Source of the DNA: Deinococcus taeanensis
GTDB taxonomy: Bacteria > Deinococcota > Deinococci > Deinococcales > Deinococcaceae
DNA length: 64,000 nt
NCBI RefSeq assembly: GCF_020229735.1
Contig: NZ_CP083458.1
Coordinates: 357,179-421,178 of the forward strand
Reading direction: 5' to 3'
The notes under the pieces are model-generated. The model did not search any database. It saw only the letters and a list, made by a program, of their open reading frames with translations, and was not told the DNA's origin. Of the stretch, positions 15,744 to 25,072 are shown one piece after another. Within the stretch, counting starts at the first letter, position 1; the number at the start of each line of letters is the position of its first letter. A program made the position numbers and the translations under genes.

Positions 15744-16568
15744 ATGATCGCAGAAGTCCAGCAGCACCTGCGCGCCCTCATCCACGACGAGGCGCAGCTG
15801 CCCCGCGACGCCATCGACGTGCGCTTCGCCGCGCCCACCAGCAGCTGGGTCGCCTCCCTGACCCGGCCAACTCTCAACTTTTTTCTCCACGACCTGCGCG
15901 AGAACACCGCGCTGCGTTCCATGGCCTTTACGCAGACCCCCATGCCCGGCGGCGTGCAGCGGCACCTCGCGCCGCGGCGCATGGACCTGCGGTTCCTGGT
16001 CACCGTGTTCTTCAAAGCGCAGCTGGACGAACTGGGCCGAGACGAGTGGGCCGTCCTGTGGCGCGTCCTGACCGCGCTGCTCCGCCAGGACGAATGGGAC
16101 GAACGCTACCTGCCCGAGGAAGCCCGGCGCCTGAACATGGCCGTGCTGGGCAGCGTCACGCAGTCGGACGCGCCTCAGACTGTGTTCAGCAGCCTGGGCC
16201 TCCCCGTCCGCCCCCACCTGCAGTACACCGTGACCGTGCCCCTCGACCTGAACGTGAGCCGCTTCGCGCCCCTCGTACTGGAACGCGACCTCAGCCTGCG
16301 CGGCAGCCTCGATCGGGACGCGCCCATCGTGGCCCGCCGGCAGCGGTCAAGCTGGCAGCTGCGCGACGCGCAGGGCCGCCCGCTGGCTGACGCCCTGGTC
16401 CGCAGCGACACCGGCGCGCGCGCCTTCACGGACCCGCACGGCGTGGTGCACCTCGACGCGCCGCGTGAGGCGGTCACCCGGCTGGACGTCCTGACCCTCG
16501 ACGGGCAGCGCCTGGTGCTCACACCCCACACCCGGCAGGCGCAACTGAGCCTCGCGGAGGCCCCTTGA
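15744..16568 (+). CDS. eCIS tube-terminator/cap protein, DUF4255 (Pvc16-like)
   Basis: A 274-residue protein. Residues ~1-190 match the DUF4255/Afp16-Pvc16 N-terminal family: MIAEVQQHLRALIHDEAQLP, VRFAAPTSSWVASLTRPTLNFFLHDLREN, RRMDLRFLVTVFF. This family caps the tube and sets the end of the particle. The C-terminal ~75 residues (WQLRDAQGRPLADALVRSDTG...FTDPHGVVHLDAP) look like a carboxypeptidase-regulatory-like beta-sandwich domain, an add-on seen in some homologues. A GGGGGCGGCGGC run is the only ribosome-site candidate before the ATG. It is the first gene of the plus arm. Confidence 0.85.
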   Translation: MIAEVQQHLRALIHDEAQLPRDAIDVRFAAPTSSWVASLTRPTLNFFLHDLRENTALRSMAFTQTPMPGGVQRHLAPRRMDLRFLVTVFFKAQLDELGRDEWAVLWRVLTALLRQDEWDERYLPEEARRLNMAVLGSVTQSDAPQTVFSSLGLPVRPHLQYTVTVPLDLNVSRFAPLVLERDLSLRGSLDRDAPIVARRQRSSWQLRDAQGRPLADALVRSDTGARAFTDPHGVVHLDAPREAVTRLDVLTLDGQRLVLTPHTRQAQLSLAEAP

Positions 16569-16614
16569 GCCGTTACCCTGCCCCTGAGTCCATCCCCCCC
16601 GCAGGAGTACCGCT

Positions 16615-17028
16615 GTGACCCGACCTCTTTCTCGTCCCGCCCCGCCCGACGTCCTCGGTACCGGCGTTGCCTTTCCCATCAGCGTCAATGCCCGAGGTCA
16701 GCTGGGCATGGTGTCGGGCGAACGCGCCGTCACCCAGGCCATCCTGACCCTGCTGATGACCGCGCGCGGCCAGCGCGTAATGCGCCCCGAGTACGGCTGC
16801 CGCATTCACGAACTGGTGTTCGCGCCCGGCGACGCCACCACCCTTGGCCTCGCGTCGTACTACGTGGATGAAGCGCTGCGCCGCTGGGAACCCCGCATCG
16901 AGGTGGACCGCGTGCAGGCCCAGCTGGACCCGGGCGACGCCGCCCGCATCGTTGTGGACCTCCGTTACCGGCTCAAAGGCACTCCGGAGCCCCGGTCCCT
17001 GATCTTCCCCTTCTACCGCGCCCCCTGA
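16615..17028 (+). CDS. Baseplate wedge protein, GPW/gp25 family
   Basis: A 137-residue gp25-like protein. The core TGVAFPISVNARGQLGMVSGERAVTQAILTLLMTARGQRVMRPEYGCRIHELVF is diagnostic, including the EYG...I element, followed by YYVDEALRRWEPRI. In contractile systems gp25 joins the sheath to the wedge and starts sheath polymerisation. GTG start after CAGGAG at seven bases. It lies in the usual order before the gp6/J-like gene, with 14 bases between them. Confidence 0.92.
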   Translation: MTRPLSRPAPPDVLGTGVAFPISVNARGQLGMVSGERAVTQAILTLLMTARGQRVMRPEYGCRIHELVFAPGDATTLGLASYYVDEALRRWEPRIEVDRVQAQLDPGDAARIVVDLRYRLKGTPEPRSLIFPFYRAP

Positions 17029-17042
17029 CCCCGGAGACCCCC

Positions 17043-19130
17043 GTGCCCCTACCCACCGTGAACCTCGACGACCGCCGCTTCGACGACATCCTCGACGAAG
17101 CCCGGCGCCTGATCCCGCAGTTCTGCCCGGAATGGACCGATCACAACCCCAGCGACCCGGGTATGGCCATCCTGGAAGTGTTCGCCTGGATGACCGACCT
17201 GCTGCTGTACCGCGTCAACCAGGTGCCGGACAAACTCCTGATCGCCTTCCTTGACCTGATCGGGGTGCAGCTCGCTCCGCCACGCGCAGCGCAGGCGCCC
17301 GTCACCTTCTACCTCAGCGCCCCGCAGGACACGCCGCTCGCCATTGCCGCCGGCACCGAGGTCGCCACGCTGCGCACCGAGGTCAATGAGGCCACCGTGT
17401 TCTCCACGGAGCGCGCCGGCGTGATCCGCCCCCCACGTCTCTCGGGGCTGTACACCGCCAACACCCTCGCGCAGGTGCGCCTGGGCGGGGAGGGCGACAC
17501 CGCAGGCGTCCGGCACGACCTGGCGCAGCTGGGTCTGCCCGGCTACCGCTTTCCGATCTTCCAGCCGCAGCCGCAGCCGGGCGACGCGCTGTTCGTGCAG
17601 CTTGACGCCGATCACAGCGAGCATGTCCTGGCGCTGACGTTCGGCGTGGAACTCGCCGGGGGCGCGGGCGTCAACCCCCAGCATCCCCCTTACGTGTGGG
17701 AGGTGTGGCAGGGCGGCGTGAGCCGCTGGGCCCCCTGTGACGTCGAGTACGACGGCACGCACGCCTTCAACATTTCCGGCGAGCTGATTCTTCGCCTGCC
17801 CACCATGCGCGAGGGAAGCTTCTTCGACCAGCGCGGGTACTGGCTCCGCTGCCGCCTGACGAACGAACAGATGCACGCCGGGTACAAAGTCAGTCCCGAT
17901 CTGGAGACCCTGCGGGTCGACGCCCGCGGCATCACCGTGCCCGCCCGGCACGCCACGGTCGTGACCAACGAGCTGCTGGGGCAGAGCAGCGGCGCCCCCG
18001 GGCAACGCTTCACGCTGCTGCACGGCCCGGTGCTGCACCTTGACCCGGACCGCGACCTGATCGAGGTGGTCACGCCCGAAGGAGACGCCAGTCTGTACAC
18101 CCCGGTGGCCGACTTCTCGATGTCCTCGCCGCTGGACCGGCATTTCACCTTCGACACCAGCTCCCGCGAGGTGGCGTTCGCGCCCAGCATTCTGCAGCCC
18201 GACGGCAGCGTGTACCGCTTCGGCACCGTGCCCCCGCAGGGCGCCGCGATCCGCATGCGCCGCTACCAGTACGGCGGCGGTGCGGGCGGCAACGTCCCGG
18301 CGCGCAGCCTCACCGTGCTGAAAAGCAGCCTCCCGTACGTCGCGCGCGTTACCAACCACGCGCCGGCAGCCGGCGGACGCAACGGCCAGCAGCTCGAAGA
18401 CGCCGTTCAGCGCGTGCCGCAGCTGCTGCGCACCCGCACCCGCGCGGTGACGGCCGATGATTACGAGCACCTCGCCGCTCAGGTCAGCGGCGTGGCCCGC
18501 GCCCGCTGCATCACGCCCAACATGGCCGCGCCCGGCCAGACGTATCCCGGCCAGATCCGGGCGCTGACCGTGCCGCCCGGTCAGGTCACCGTGGCCCTGC
18601 TGCCCCAGGTGTCACTGGACGACCTGATCGCCCTGGATGACCCCAGCACCGACCCGCTCTCCCCGATGACCGGGCGCATCGCGCCGGAACGCCTGACGCT
18701 CAGCGCTGAACTGCGCGCGGCGGTTCAGGAGGAACTTGACCTGCGCCGCCCGGTCGGCACCACCCTGGACCTGCGCGCCCCGCAGTACGTGTGGGTCAGC
18801 GTGACCGCCACCGTCCGCACCGCCCACGGCGCCAGCCGGCCCGTGCGGGAAGACGTGCGCCGGCGCGCCATGCAGGTGCTGTACAGCTACCTCAACCCCT
18901 TTACCGGCGGTCCGGACGGCAAAGGCTGGCCGTTCGGGCGGACCCTGACGCTCAGCGAACTGTACGGCCTGCTGCGCGGCGTGCCCGGCCTGGAAGTCGT
19001 GGAGGACGTGCAGGTCGTCCTGACCGAACCCGGCCAGTCCGACAGCCGCGAAACCATCACCGGCAGCCTGCCGCTGCCGCCGCAGGCGATCATCGTCTCC
19101 GACGTGCACCACGTGCGGGTGGACCACTGA
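17043..19130 (+). CDS. Baseplate J-like wedge protein (gp6/Afp11 type)
   Basis: A 695-residue baseplate assembly protein. The N-terminus carries LDDRRFDDILDEARRLIPQFCPEWTDHNPSDPGMAILEVFAWMTDLLLYRVNQVPDKLLIAFLDLIGV (seen as DHNPSDPG and LLLYRVNQVP), the classic start of the putative baseplate assembly family. The middle has RTRTRAVTADDYEHLAAQVSGVARARC, and the end has NPFTGGPDGKGWPFGRTLTLSELYGLLRGVPGLEVVEDVQ, typical of gp47/J proteins. GTG start with GGAGA upstream. It forms the ring-like wedges around the hub. Its TGA overlaps the next gene's ATG by one base. Confidence 0.92.
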   Translation: MPLPTVNLDDRRFDDILDEARRLIPQFCPEWTDHNPSDPGMAILEVFAWMTDLLLYRVNQVPDKLLIAFLDLIGVQLAPPRAAQAPVTFYLSAPQDTPLAIAAGTEVATLRTEVNEATVFSTERAGVIRPPRLSGLYTANTLAQVRLGGEGDTAGVRHDLAQLGLPGYRFPIFQPQPQPGDALFVQLDADHSEHVLALTFGVELAGGAGVNPQHPPYVWEVWQGGVSRWAPCDVEYDGTHAFNISGELILRLPTMREGSFFDQRGYWLRCRLTNEQMHAGYKVSPDLETLRVDARGITVPARHATVVTNELLGQSSGAPGQRFTLLHGPVLHLDPDRDLIEVVTPEGDASLYTPVADFSMSSPLDRHFTFDTSSREVAFAPSILQPDGSVYRFGTVPPQGAAIRMRRYQYGGGAGGNVPARSLTVLKSSLPYVARVTNHAPAAGGRNGQQLEDAVQRVPQLLRTRTRAVTADDYEHLAAQVSGVARARCITPNMAAPGQTYPGQIRALTVPPGQVTVALLPQVSLDDLIALDDPSTDPLSPMTGRIAPERLTLSAELRAAVQEELDLRRPVGTTLDLRAPQYVWVSVTATVRTAHGASRPVREDVRRRAMQVLYSYLNPFTGGPDGKGWPFGRTLTLSELYGLLRGVPGLEVVEDVQVVLTEPGQSDSRETITGSLPLPPQAIIVSDVHHVRVDH

Positions 19131-20167
19131 TGACCCCCCTTCCCAGCGCCAGCCTGCAGGTCCGCCGCGGCGGCGACGTGCTGCGCGTCCTGCCGCTCGC
19201 CCGGCAGCTGTCCATCGGGCGAACCCCGGACAACGGCCTGCCGCTGCGCGACCCGAGCGTCGCCATCCGCCACGCCGAGATCACATCGGAAAACGGCGCG
19301 GTGCTGCTCACCCACCTCGCCGCTGGCGACGCCGTGACCTTCGTGAACGGCCACCGCCTCGCGCCGAACCAGCCGCGCCGGCTGGAGAGCGGCGACGAAA
19401 TCCAGATCGGCCCCTTTACCCTGGCGTACCTGACGGCCGCGCCCGAAACGCGCCCGGCCCCCGCCCCCGCCGGGCGCGTGCAGGAGCAGGGGGAACTGGC
19501 CGCGCTGCCCGCCCGGCCACCACTGCCGACCGCCGCGCCCGAACAGCCCCCGCGGAACGCCCCGGCCCTGTACACCGAGTTCCTCCCACCGTTTTTTCAG
19601 GAGTCCGAGTTCCTCTCGCGGTACCTGAAGATCTTCGAGGCGGTCTGGGAACCCCTGCAGCGCCGCCAGGACAGCCTGGACATGGTGTTCGACCCGCGGG
19701 TGGCGCCGCCCGCGGTGCTGACCTGGATGGCCCAGTGGCTGGGGGTTCCCCTGGACCCGCACTGGCCGGAAGCGCGCCAGCGCGCCTGGCTGCGCGAGGC
19801 CGTCACCCTGTACCGCTGGCGCGGCACCCGCTACGGGCTGAGCCGCGCCCTGGAAACCGTGTACGGCCTGAGCCCCGTGCTGCGCGAAGACAGCGCCCGT
19901 CCCCACACCCTGACCGTGCGGCTGCTCGACCCGCCCGACGGGGACGACACCGCCAGCCGCGAGGCCGTCACGGCGTTCATTCATGCGCACGCGCCCGCCC
20001 ACGCCCGGGTGGACGTCGAGTGGGTCGCCGCGCCTCCTGAGGCCTCCGCGCCCGACCCACGTCCGGCGCCGCAGGCTGAACCGGCGCTGGACGGCACAGC
20101 CGACCCGGTCCTCACGACGCCTCTTCCCTCCACGCCTGACCAGGGCTCCGCAGGACCTCCCACATGA
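19130..20167 (+). CDS. FHA domain fused to a phage tail protein I-like baseplate protein
   Basis: A 345-residue fusion. Residues ~15-105 form an FHA fold: SIGRTPDNGLPLRDPSVAIRHAEI...GDEIQIGPFTLAYL. The Gly-Arg is kept, but the usual Ser-Arg-x-His is AIRH, so phosphothreonine binding is doubtful. After a Pro/Ala linker (~105-145) comes the tail-protein part: LYTEFLPPFFQESEFLSRYLKIFEAVWEPLQRRQDSLD, AVLTWMAQWLGVPLDPHWPEARQRAWLREAVTLYRWRGTRYGLSRALETVYG. This matches the P2 gpI-like family that links wedges to fibres. ATG start overlaps the previous stop (TGATG). Its end overlaps the pseudokinase gene by four bases. Finding FHA domains in two adjacent proteins suggests a shared regulatory role. 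Confidence 0.82.
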   Translation: MTPLPSASLQVRRGGDVLRVLPLARQLSIGRTPDNGLPLRDPSVAIRHAEITSENGAVLLTHLAAGDAVTFVNGHRLAPNQPRRLESGDEIQIGPFTLAYLTAAPETRPAPAPAGRVQEQGELAALPARPPLPTAAPEQPPRNAPALYTEFLPPFFQESEFLSRYLKIFEAVWEPLQRRQDSLDMVFDPRVAPPAVLTWMAQWLGVPLDPHWPEARQRAWLREAVTLYRWRGTRYGLSRALETVYGLSPVLREDSARPHTLTVRLLDPPDGDDTASREAVTAFIHAHAPAHARVDVEWVAAPPEASAPDPRPAPQAEPALDGTADPVLTTPLPSTPDQGSAGPPT

Positions 20168-23100
20168 CCGATACCCGGACCTTCCACCATTACCAGCTGA
20201 GCCGTCCCCTTGGAGGCGGCTGGCTGGGCACCGTCTATACCGCCACCGACCTCGATGAGGGCCGGGAGGTGGCCCTGCGCGTCCTGGATGAGGCCAGCAG
20301 CGGCCAGTCGTTCCTGATCATGCAGCTTGAGCGGCTGCTGCTGCGCGTTTCTACGCTGAGCCACCCGCACCTCCTGCCGACCGGCGAACTGCAGCTGCGT
20401 GCCGGGCGGGCGTTCTACTCCATGCAGCTCGGCCGCGCCGGCAGCGCCCGGCAGATTCTCCAGTCCCAGTCCCGCGAGGCGCAGCCTCTGCCTATCGTGA
20501 CCGCCGTGGAACTCGTCCGGCAGGCGGCCGCCGGGCTCGCGCACGCGCACGCGCACGGACTGATGCACGGCAACCTGAAACCCGAGAATCTGATCCTGCA
20601 GCCGGGCCGGGCGCTGCTGGGGCACACCGGGTACGTCACGCAACTGGCGGACTTCGGCCTGGCCGAACTGCGCGCCGGCAGTTACGGCACCCATGACCGC
20701 GCCGTCGTGAACGCCCTGGCGTACATGAGCCCCGAACAGTGCCGCGGCGTGCGCAACGAACTGCGCACCGACCTGTACGCGCTGGGTCTGATCCTGTACG
20801 AACTGCTGACCGGCATGGTGCCCTTCGAGATCCGCGACGCCGCCGAAGCGCTCGAAAAGCACCAGCACGTCGCGCCCCGCCAGCCCAGCCGGCTGCGGCC
20901 CGACCTGCCTGAAACGCTGGAAGAGGTGCTGCTCACCTGCCTTGCCAAAGACCCGGACGACCGCTACGCCGACGCCGCGGCTCTTGAAGCGGCGCTGCAG
21001 GAAATCCTCAACGGCCTGATGCCCGGCGGTCCAGAACCCACTGTGCGCCTCAGCGCCCTGCCGGTCCTGCCGCCCGCCCCACCTCTGGACAGCGTGCCGG
21101 CCAGCACGCAGACGCAGCTGCTGGTGTTCAGCGAACGGCACGAGCTGCTGCGCACCCTGCCTGTCAGCGGCGAGACCCTGACCGTAGGGCGCGGGCACGA
21201 CAACACGGTGGTCCTTGAGCACTCGGGCGTGAGCCGTCACCACCTCAACGTGAGCTTCACCGCCGGGCAGGCGGCCGTGACGGAACTCACCGCCACGAAC
21301 GGCGCCGTCATGGACGGCCTGCCCCTGACGCCCATGACGCCGCTGCGCTGGCCGGACCGCACGCCCCTGTACCTGCGGCCCTACTGGCTGGTGCTGGTCG
21401 GCCCGCAGCGCGCCCCTGCCCACGCCCGCATCGTGGTCACCCCGGAACGCCCCGCGCTCACGCTGGTCCCCGGCACGCCCACGCTGCTGCACCTGAACCT
21501 CGCCAACACCGGCGTCACCGTCGATCATTTCCGCCTGACCCTGGACGGCATTCCGCCCGAGTGGGTGCAGGACGCCCACCAGGAAGTGCAGCTGAACCCC
21601 GGCATGCAGGGTCACGCCACACTGACCCTGCTGGCTCCGCGCGACAGCCGCAGCCGCGCCGGCACGTACGACGTGACCGTCATCGCCCGCTCCCGCGAGA
21701 ACCCCGCCGAGACCGGCAGCGCGCCCCTGGCCCTCACGGTCGCTCCCTTTCAGGAGACGGTCGCCACCCTGCTGCCGCCCGTGCGCCGCACCTGGCGGCA
21801 CACCACCTACACCCTGAAACTTGAGAACCGCGGCAACACCGACCTGACGGTCAGTCCGCGCCTTCACGACAACGAAGGGGCCGTGCATGTCCTGCCCCGC
21901 TGGCAGGACTTCGTGCAGGTCCCGCAGAACGGCACCGTGACGGCCCGGGGGATCAACCCCGAGGTGCTGGCCCGCGAGGCCGCCCGGCAGGCCGCCCAGG
22001 AAGCCCGTCACGCCGCCGTGGCCGGAGCCCGCCGGGCGCTGATGGGTCAGGGCCGCATCCGCGTGACCGACGTGCCTGCCCGCGTGCCCCTGACCGCCGG
22101 CCAGACCCGCGAGGAAACCATGAAGGTCCGCGTGCCGCTGCGCTGGGTGGGGGCCGCCAGCCAGCACCGCCTGCACCTGAACGTCTTCCCGGTGGCGGCA
22201 GACGACGAGGTCGCCGACCGCCCGGTGACCAGCGCCGAAGCGGAACTGCACCACGTGCCCCTCATTCCGCTGTGGCTGCTGCCGCTCCTGATTCTGCTGA
22301 TTGGCGTGCTGATCTGGTGGCTGACCCGCCCGCCGCAGATCACGCAGTTCGACCTCAGTGGCAGCGACACGGTGGTCGCGCCAGGCCAGCCGTTCACCCT
22401 CCGCTGGGACACCCAGAATGTCCGGAACGTCAGCATCCTGGAACTTGGTGATCAGGGCCAGCGCCTGGGCGCCGACGGAACGCTGAAAATCAGCGGCATC
22501 CAGAAGGATCAGAAATACACCCTGGTCGCCCGCTCCCTGATCGGGCGCCGCGTCGAGCGTGCGCAGGTCGTGCAGGCCCGCTTTGAGCGGCCGGTGATCG
22601 AACTGTTCGACGTGACACCACCCCGCGTGTCGGGTAACCAGCCTGTGACCGTCACGTGGCGGGTCCGCAACGCCCCACAGGTCAGCATCAGTGAGCTGGG
22701 CAAGGTGCCCGCCAGTGGCAAGAGCACCTTCGTGCCGGCCAAGGACACCACCCTGATCCTCACCGCGCAGAATGGATCGGAACGTGAAACCGACACCCGC
22801 AGCGTCAGTGTCCTGGGACCGGAAGTCAAGGAATTCAAGTTCACGCCCGCCCAGGTCAAGAAAGGGGAGAGCTCGGTGCTGTCGTGGAACGTCACCAACG
22901 CCACCGAAGTGACGATTGACGGTCTGGGCACCGTGGAGCCCCGCGGTCAGAAGACACTGACGCCCCGCGACGAGGCCAGCGCCACGTACGTGATCACCGC
23001 CACCGGAGCGGGCGGCATCACCAAAAGCGCCAACGTGCGCCTTGACCTCGTCACCCCCAAGCCGCAGTTCACTCAGTTTGAAATCAGCCCGAACCCGGTG

Positions 23101-25005
23101 CGCAGCGACCAGAAATTCAAGATCATCTGGAAGACCCGCGACGCCAGCAGCGTAAACGTCCAGTACGGCCAGGGCGCTGAGGACAGCGCGCCGCAGGGGG
23201 AGACCATCAAGGACGCTCCGCCGGCCAGCACCAGCATCACGCTCACGGCGCGCAACGACGCCGGCGACCAGGTGCCGGTCAGCAAGCAGCTGACTGTCAT
23301 TCCCGTGGACCGGGCCGCCGAGGAGGCCGCCGCCGCCGCGCAGGCCAAAGCGGCCGCCGAGAAGGAAGCGCAGGCCAAGGAGCAGGCCGACGTGAAGAAA
23401 ATCACCTTCACGGCGACCCCTGAACAGATCACCGGCCAGGGCGACGTCACCTTGAACTGGCAGGCCGAAGGCTTCCAGAACGTTACCATTCTGCCCCTCA
23501 CCGGCCCGATGCCGAACGGCCGGTTCGACCCCACCGGCACCAGGGTGATCGAAAAGGTGAACACCACCCGCACGTACACGCTGGTGCTGTACCTGCGCAA
23601 CGGCAAGCAGCTGCGCCTGCCGCGCACCGTGAAGGTCACGCCGCTGCCGGTCGCCATCAACGCGTTCACGGTCAGCTCGGCGCAGCTCAGCGCGCCTGGA
23701 CCCGTCACGCTCAGCTGGGACGTCGCCAACACGCCCGCCGTGCGCCTCGCCGGACTGCCCGGCCCGCTGCCCGGCGGCAAATGGCCCCCCAAGGGCAACA
23801 CCACGCTCACCGTCAACGCCACGCGCACGTTTACCCTCACGGCCGGCGCGGCCGAGCAGCGGCAGACGGTTCAGGTGCGGCTCCCCATTCCCTCCATCCA
23901 GGCGTTCACCGTGACCCCCACCCAGATCACCGGCAGCGGCGTCGCCGTCCTCGCCTGGAACGTGCAGAAGACGCCCAGCGTCCGCATCGACGGGGTCAAG
24001 GGCCCCAACCGTGACGGCAGCTGGCCCGCCCAGGGCCGCACGACCGTACCCGTGAATGCCACGCGGACCTTTACCCTCCGCGCCGGAACAGTCACCGGGA
24101 CGCAGACGATCACGGTTCGCGCCGCGCCGCGCGCGAAGATCAACAGCTTCACCGCCTCGGCCCTCACCCTCAGCGCCCCTGGGCAGGTCACCTTCACCTG
24201 GGACGTCGCCAACGCCAGCGCCGCGCGCCTCAGCGGTCCCGCCGGCCAGATCGACGGCAGCCGCAGCGGCGGCCTGTGGGGCGCCCGCGACAGCACCCGC
24301 GTGCTGGTCAGCCGCAGCGGCACCTACACCCTGAGTGCCGGCGGCGAGCAGCGCACCCAGACGATCACCGTGAAAGCCGCGGCGGCCCAGACGCAGTCGG
24401 TAACCCCTACGCCGCCCCCGGTGCCCAACACCCCCCCCAATGACGTGAGTGGCAAAGGCCCCATCGTGACGCGCTTCAACGCCTCCGCCCGCACCATTCA
24501 GGCCGGGCAGAGCGTGACGTTCAACTGGTACGCCGTGAACACCAGCACCGTCCGCATCGACGGCATCGACGGACCCCTGCCGCCCAACGGCAAGATCACC
24601 ATCACCCCCACCGTCACGCACACCTACACCCTCACTGCCGACGACAAACCGTACAAGACGCCCATCACCGTCACCGTCACCGGCGACCACCAGCCCGACG
24701 CCTACACCGACCTCGCCGGCACCTGGATCCACCCGTTCGGCACCGTGAGCATCCAGAACGTCGACGGACGCGCCGCCACCGGAACCTTCACAAGCACCCG
24801 GCCCGGCGTCCCCACCGTGCCCGTTGCGCTGATCTTCAACGGCGAGACCCTCAGCGCCACCTCACCGAAAGTGCCGGAATTCAGCTTCGTGGCGTCCATC
24901 CGCAGCGGCCGCAAGACCATGCTCGGCACCTACACCCTCAAAGGTGAACAGGAACGCTGGTGCATGTACCGTCCTGGAACGCCCCGCCCCGCCGAATGCC
25001 GCTGA
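20164..25005 (+). CDS. Membrane-spanning pseudokinase-FHA protein with Ig-like repeats (eCIS-associated)
   Basis: A 1613-residue multidomain protein. Residues 10-280 are a Hanks-type kinase fold: glycine loop 17-22, DFG at 163-165, AYMSPEQ at 187-193. The ATP-anchoring Lys is Arg39 (VALRV) and the catalytic Asp of HRD is Asn137 (HGNLKPEN), so it is probably a pseudokinase. An FHA domain follows (GR at 342-343, VSRHH, TNG), with its phosphopeptide residues intact. Then come two beta-rich domains, an Ala/Arg helix near 610 and one hydrophobic helix at about 700-722 (IPLWLLPLLILLIGVLIWWL). Next are about nine ~80-residue Ig-like repeats, with a Lys/Glu/Ala helix between repeats 4 and 5, and a C-terminal domain with a final Cys pair. 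ATG overlaps the upstream stop. It could anchor the injection system at the membrane or sense a signal; this is inference. Confidence 0.8.
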   Translation: MTDTRTFHHYQLSRPLGGGWLGTVYTATDLDEGREVALRVLDEASSGQSFLIMQLERLLLRVSTLSHPHLLPTGELQLRAGRAFYSMQLGRAGSARQILQSQSREAQPLPIVTAVELVRQAAAGLAHAHAHGLMHGNLKPENLILQPGRALLGHTGYVTQLADFGLAELRAGSYGTHDRAVVNALAYMSPEQCRGVRNELRTDLYALGLILYELLTGMVPFEIRDAAEALEKHQHVAPRQPSRLRPDLPETLEEVLLTCLAKDPDDRYADAAALEAALQEILNGLMPGGPEPTVRLSALPVLPPAPPLDSVPASTQTQLLVFSERHELLRTLPVSGETLTVGRGHDNTVVLEHSGVSRHHLNVSFTAGQAAVTELTATNGAVMDGLPLTPMTPLRWPDRTPLYLRPYWLVLVGPQRAPAHARIVVTPERPALTLVPGTPTLLHLNLANTGVTVDHFRLTLDGIPPEWVQDAHQEVQLNPGMQGHATLTLLAPRDSRSRAGTYDVTVIARSRENPAETGSAPLALTVAPFQETVATLLPPVRRTWRHTTYTLKLENRGNTDLTVSPRLHDNEGAVHVLPRWQDFVQVPQNGTVTARGINPEVLAREAARQAAQEARHAAVAGARRALMGQGRIRVTDVPARVPLTAGQTREETMKVRVPLRWVGAASQHRLHLNVFPVAADDEVADRPVTSAEAELHHVPLIPLWLLPLLILLIGVLIWWLTRPPQITQFDLSGSDTVVAPGQPFTLRWDTQNVRNVSILELGDQGQRLGADGTLKISGIQKDQKYTLVARSLIGRRVERAQVVQARFERPVIELFDVTPPRVSGNQPVTVTWRVRNAPQVSISELGKVPASGKSTFVPAKDTTLILTAQNGSERETDTRSVSVLGPEVKEFKFTPAQVKKGESSVLSWNVTNATEVTIDGLGTVEPRGQKTLTPRDEASATYVITATGAGGITKSANVRLDLVTPKPQFTQFEISPNPVRSDQKFKIIWKTRDASSVNVQYGQGAEDSAPQGETIKDAPPASTSITLTARNDAGDQVPVSKQLTVIPVDRAAEEAAAAAQAKAAAEKEAQAKEQADVKKITFTATPEQITGQGDVTLNWQAEGFQNVTILPLTGPMPNGRFDPTGTRVIEKVNTTRTYTLVLYLRNGKQLRLPRTVKVTPLPVAINAFTVSSAQLSAPGPVTLSWDVANTPAVRLAGLPGPLPGGKWPPKGNTTLTVNATRTFTLTAGAAEQRQTVQVRLPIPSIQAFTVTPTQITGSGVAVLAWNVQKTPSVRIDGVKGPNRDGSWPAQGRTTVPVNATRTFTLRAGTVTGTQTITVRAAPRAKINSFTASALTLSAPGQVTFTWDVANASAARLSGPAGQIDGSRSGGLWGARDSTRVLVSRSGTYTLSAGGEQRTQTITVKAAAAQTQSVTPTPPPVPNTPPNDVSGKGPIVTRFNASARTIQAGQSVTFNWYAVNTSTVRIDGIDGPLPPNGKITITPTVTHTYTLTADDKPYKTPITVTVTGDHQPDAYTDLAGTWIHPFGTVSIQNVDGRAATGTFTSTRPGVPTVPVALIFNGETLSATSPKVPEFSFVASIRSGRKTMLGTYTLKGEQERWCMYRPGTPRPAECR

Positions 25006-25072
25006 CGCCCCAGGCGCACCCGGCTTCGCACGCCGTATCGTCACCCCGTTTCGCTCCCCTCAGGAGGACGCC

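Noticed and set aside
19981..24732. 1583-codon open frame antisense to the pseudokinase gene
   Set aside because: Composition is typical of the reverse reading of GC-rich genes (long runs of Gly, Val, Arg, His, Ala); no ribosome site or recognisable domain. The plus-strand protein has clear kinase, FHA and Ig motifs.
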